Source of the DNA: CALHVX01 sp964640725
GTDB lineage: Bacteria; Pseudomonadota; Gammaproteobacteria; Pseudomonadales; Azotimanducaceae
DNA length: 64,000 nucleotides
Assembly (NCBI GenBank): GCA_964640725.1
Contig: CAZXIJ010000021.1
Location: forward strand, 1-64,000
Reading direction: 5' to 3'
The position numbers and the translations under genes are program-made. The notes under the pieces were generated by a model that worked only from the letters and a program-made list of their open reading frames with translations, was not told the origin of the DNA and made no database searches. Below, piece after piece: positions 63,958-64,000 of this stretch (positions are counted from its first letter, which is position 1; every line of letters begins with the position of its first letter).

Positions 63958-64000
63958 ATTAAGGCTCTGTTTGTCAGGGAATCGGGCGCTGGCCTGTTGC
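63958..64000 (+). CDS. mreC: Start of mreC (partial, apparent ATT start)
   Basis: After the mreB stop one frame reads IKALFVRESGAGLL up to the window end. This resembles the MreC N-terminus, which has a short basic/aromatic segment before its transmembrane helix (compare E. coli MKPIFSRGPSLQIRL). No ATG, GTG or TTG lies between the in-frame TGA (63937-63939) and this segment. ATT at 63958-63960 has GGAG exactly 7 nt upstream. A sequencing error or a later start beyond the window is possible. Confidence 0.55.
   Translation, partial: MKALFVRESGAGLL

Overview
The window is chromosomal DNA of a GC-rich gammaproteobacterium, probably from a draft or metagenome-derived assembly because it has three N gaps. 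The class assignment rests on gene order: lptD-surA-pdxA-rsmA-apaG-apaH, rpsU-yqeY-dnaG-rpoD followed by a CAU tRNA, the MurU/AmgK muramate recycling pair beside lptD, and mreB next to gatCAB. A PEP-CTERM protein (so an exosortase lineage) and a single-chain alpha2-type glycyl-tRNA synthetase make a classic enteric or pseudomonad less likely. I cannot name the genus.

Layout. 1-2070 (minus): a partial secreted protein, murU and amgK. 2102-10073 (plus): outer-membrane biogenesis (lptD, surA), pdxA, rsmA, apaG, apaH, cca. 10052-11478 (minus): folB and tsaD. 11605-17947 (plus): rpsU, yqeY, manC, dnaG, rpoD and tRNA-Ile2. 18086-18823 (minus): PEP-CTERM protein. 19309-44024: a 25-kb surface-glycan locus. 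44075-47716: lactonase-like protein, OmpA-like lipoprotein, gcvR-like gene and glyS. 47875-57951: a CoA/lipid-metabolism neighbourhood with MarR/MATE and CBS genes. 58016-59333: two copies of a structured repeat around an EamA transporter gene. 59476-62695 (minus): gatCAB. 62873-64000: mreB and the start of mreC.

The glycan locus combines a Wzm/Wzt-type ABC exporter (35912-37905), an O-antigen-ligase-like protein (19309), GDP-fucose synthesis (gmd-fcl, with manC 26 kb upstream), a CMP-sugar module (21677-24014), GT2 and GT4 glycosyltransferases, and three paralogous DUF115/GT42-like proteins. It also carries several methyltransferase-like proteins, including a GT-FkbM fusion. This fits an ABC-exported, heavily modified O-antigen or capsule containing fucose and a CMP-activated sugar.

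The most interesting part is the minus-strand operon 33884-28105. It encodes an FkbH-type HAD-IIIC protein, an acyl carrier protein, a DltD-like SGNH protein, an unannotated 38-residue membrane microprotein ending in Tyr-x-x-Phe (DltX-like), and an MBOAT protein (DltB-like), followed by a methyltransferase and a VOC protein. It looks like a Dlt-type envelope-polymer acylation machine in which the adenylating enzyme DltA is replaced by an FkbH loader. FkbH proteins are known to make glyceryl-S-ACP, so I infer that a glyceryl (perhaps O-methylglyceryl) group is placed on the exported glycan.

Other points of note: three 31-nt-spaced hairpins after rpoD whose loops are stop codons in all three frames; a two-copy multi-hairpin element near 58-59 kb; apparent CTG (pdxA) and ATT (mreC) start codons; and an N gap inside rsmA that looks like an unmerged 6-bp overlap.
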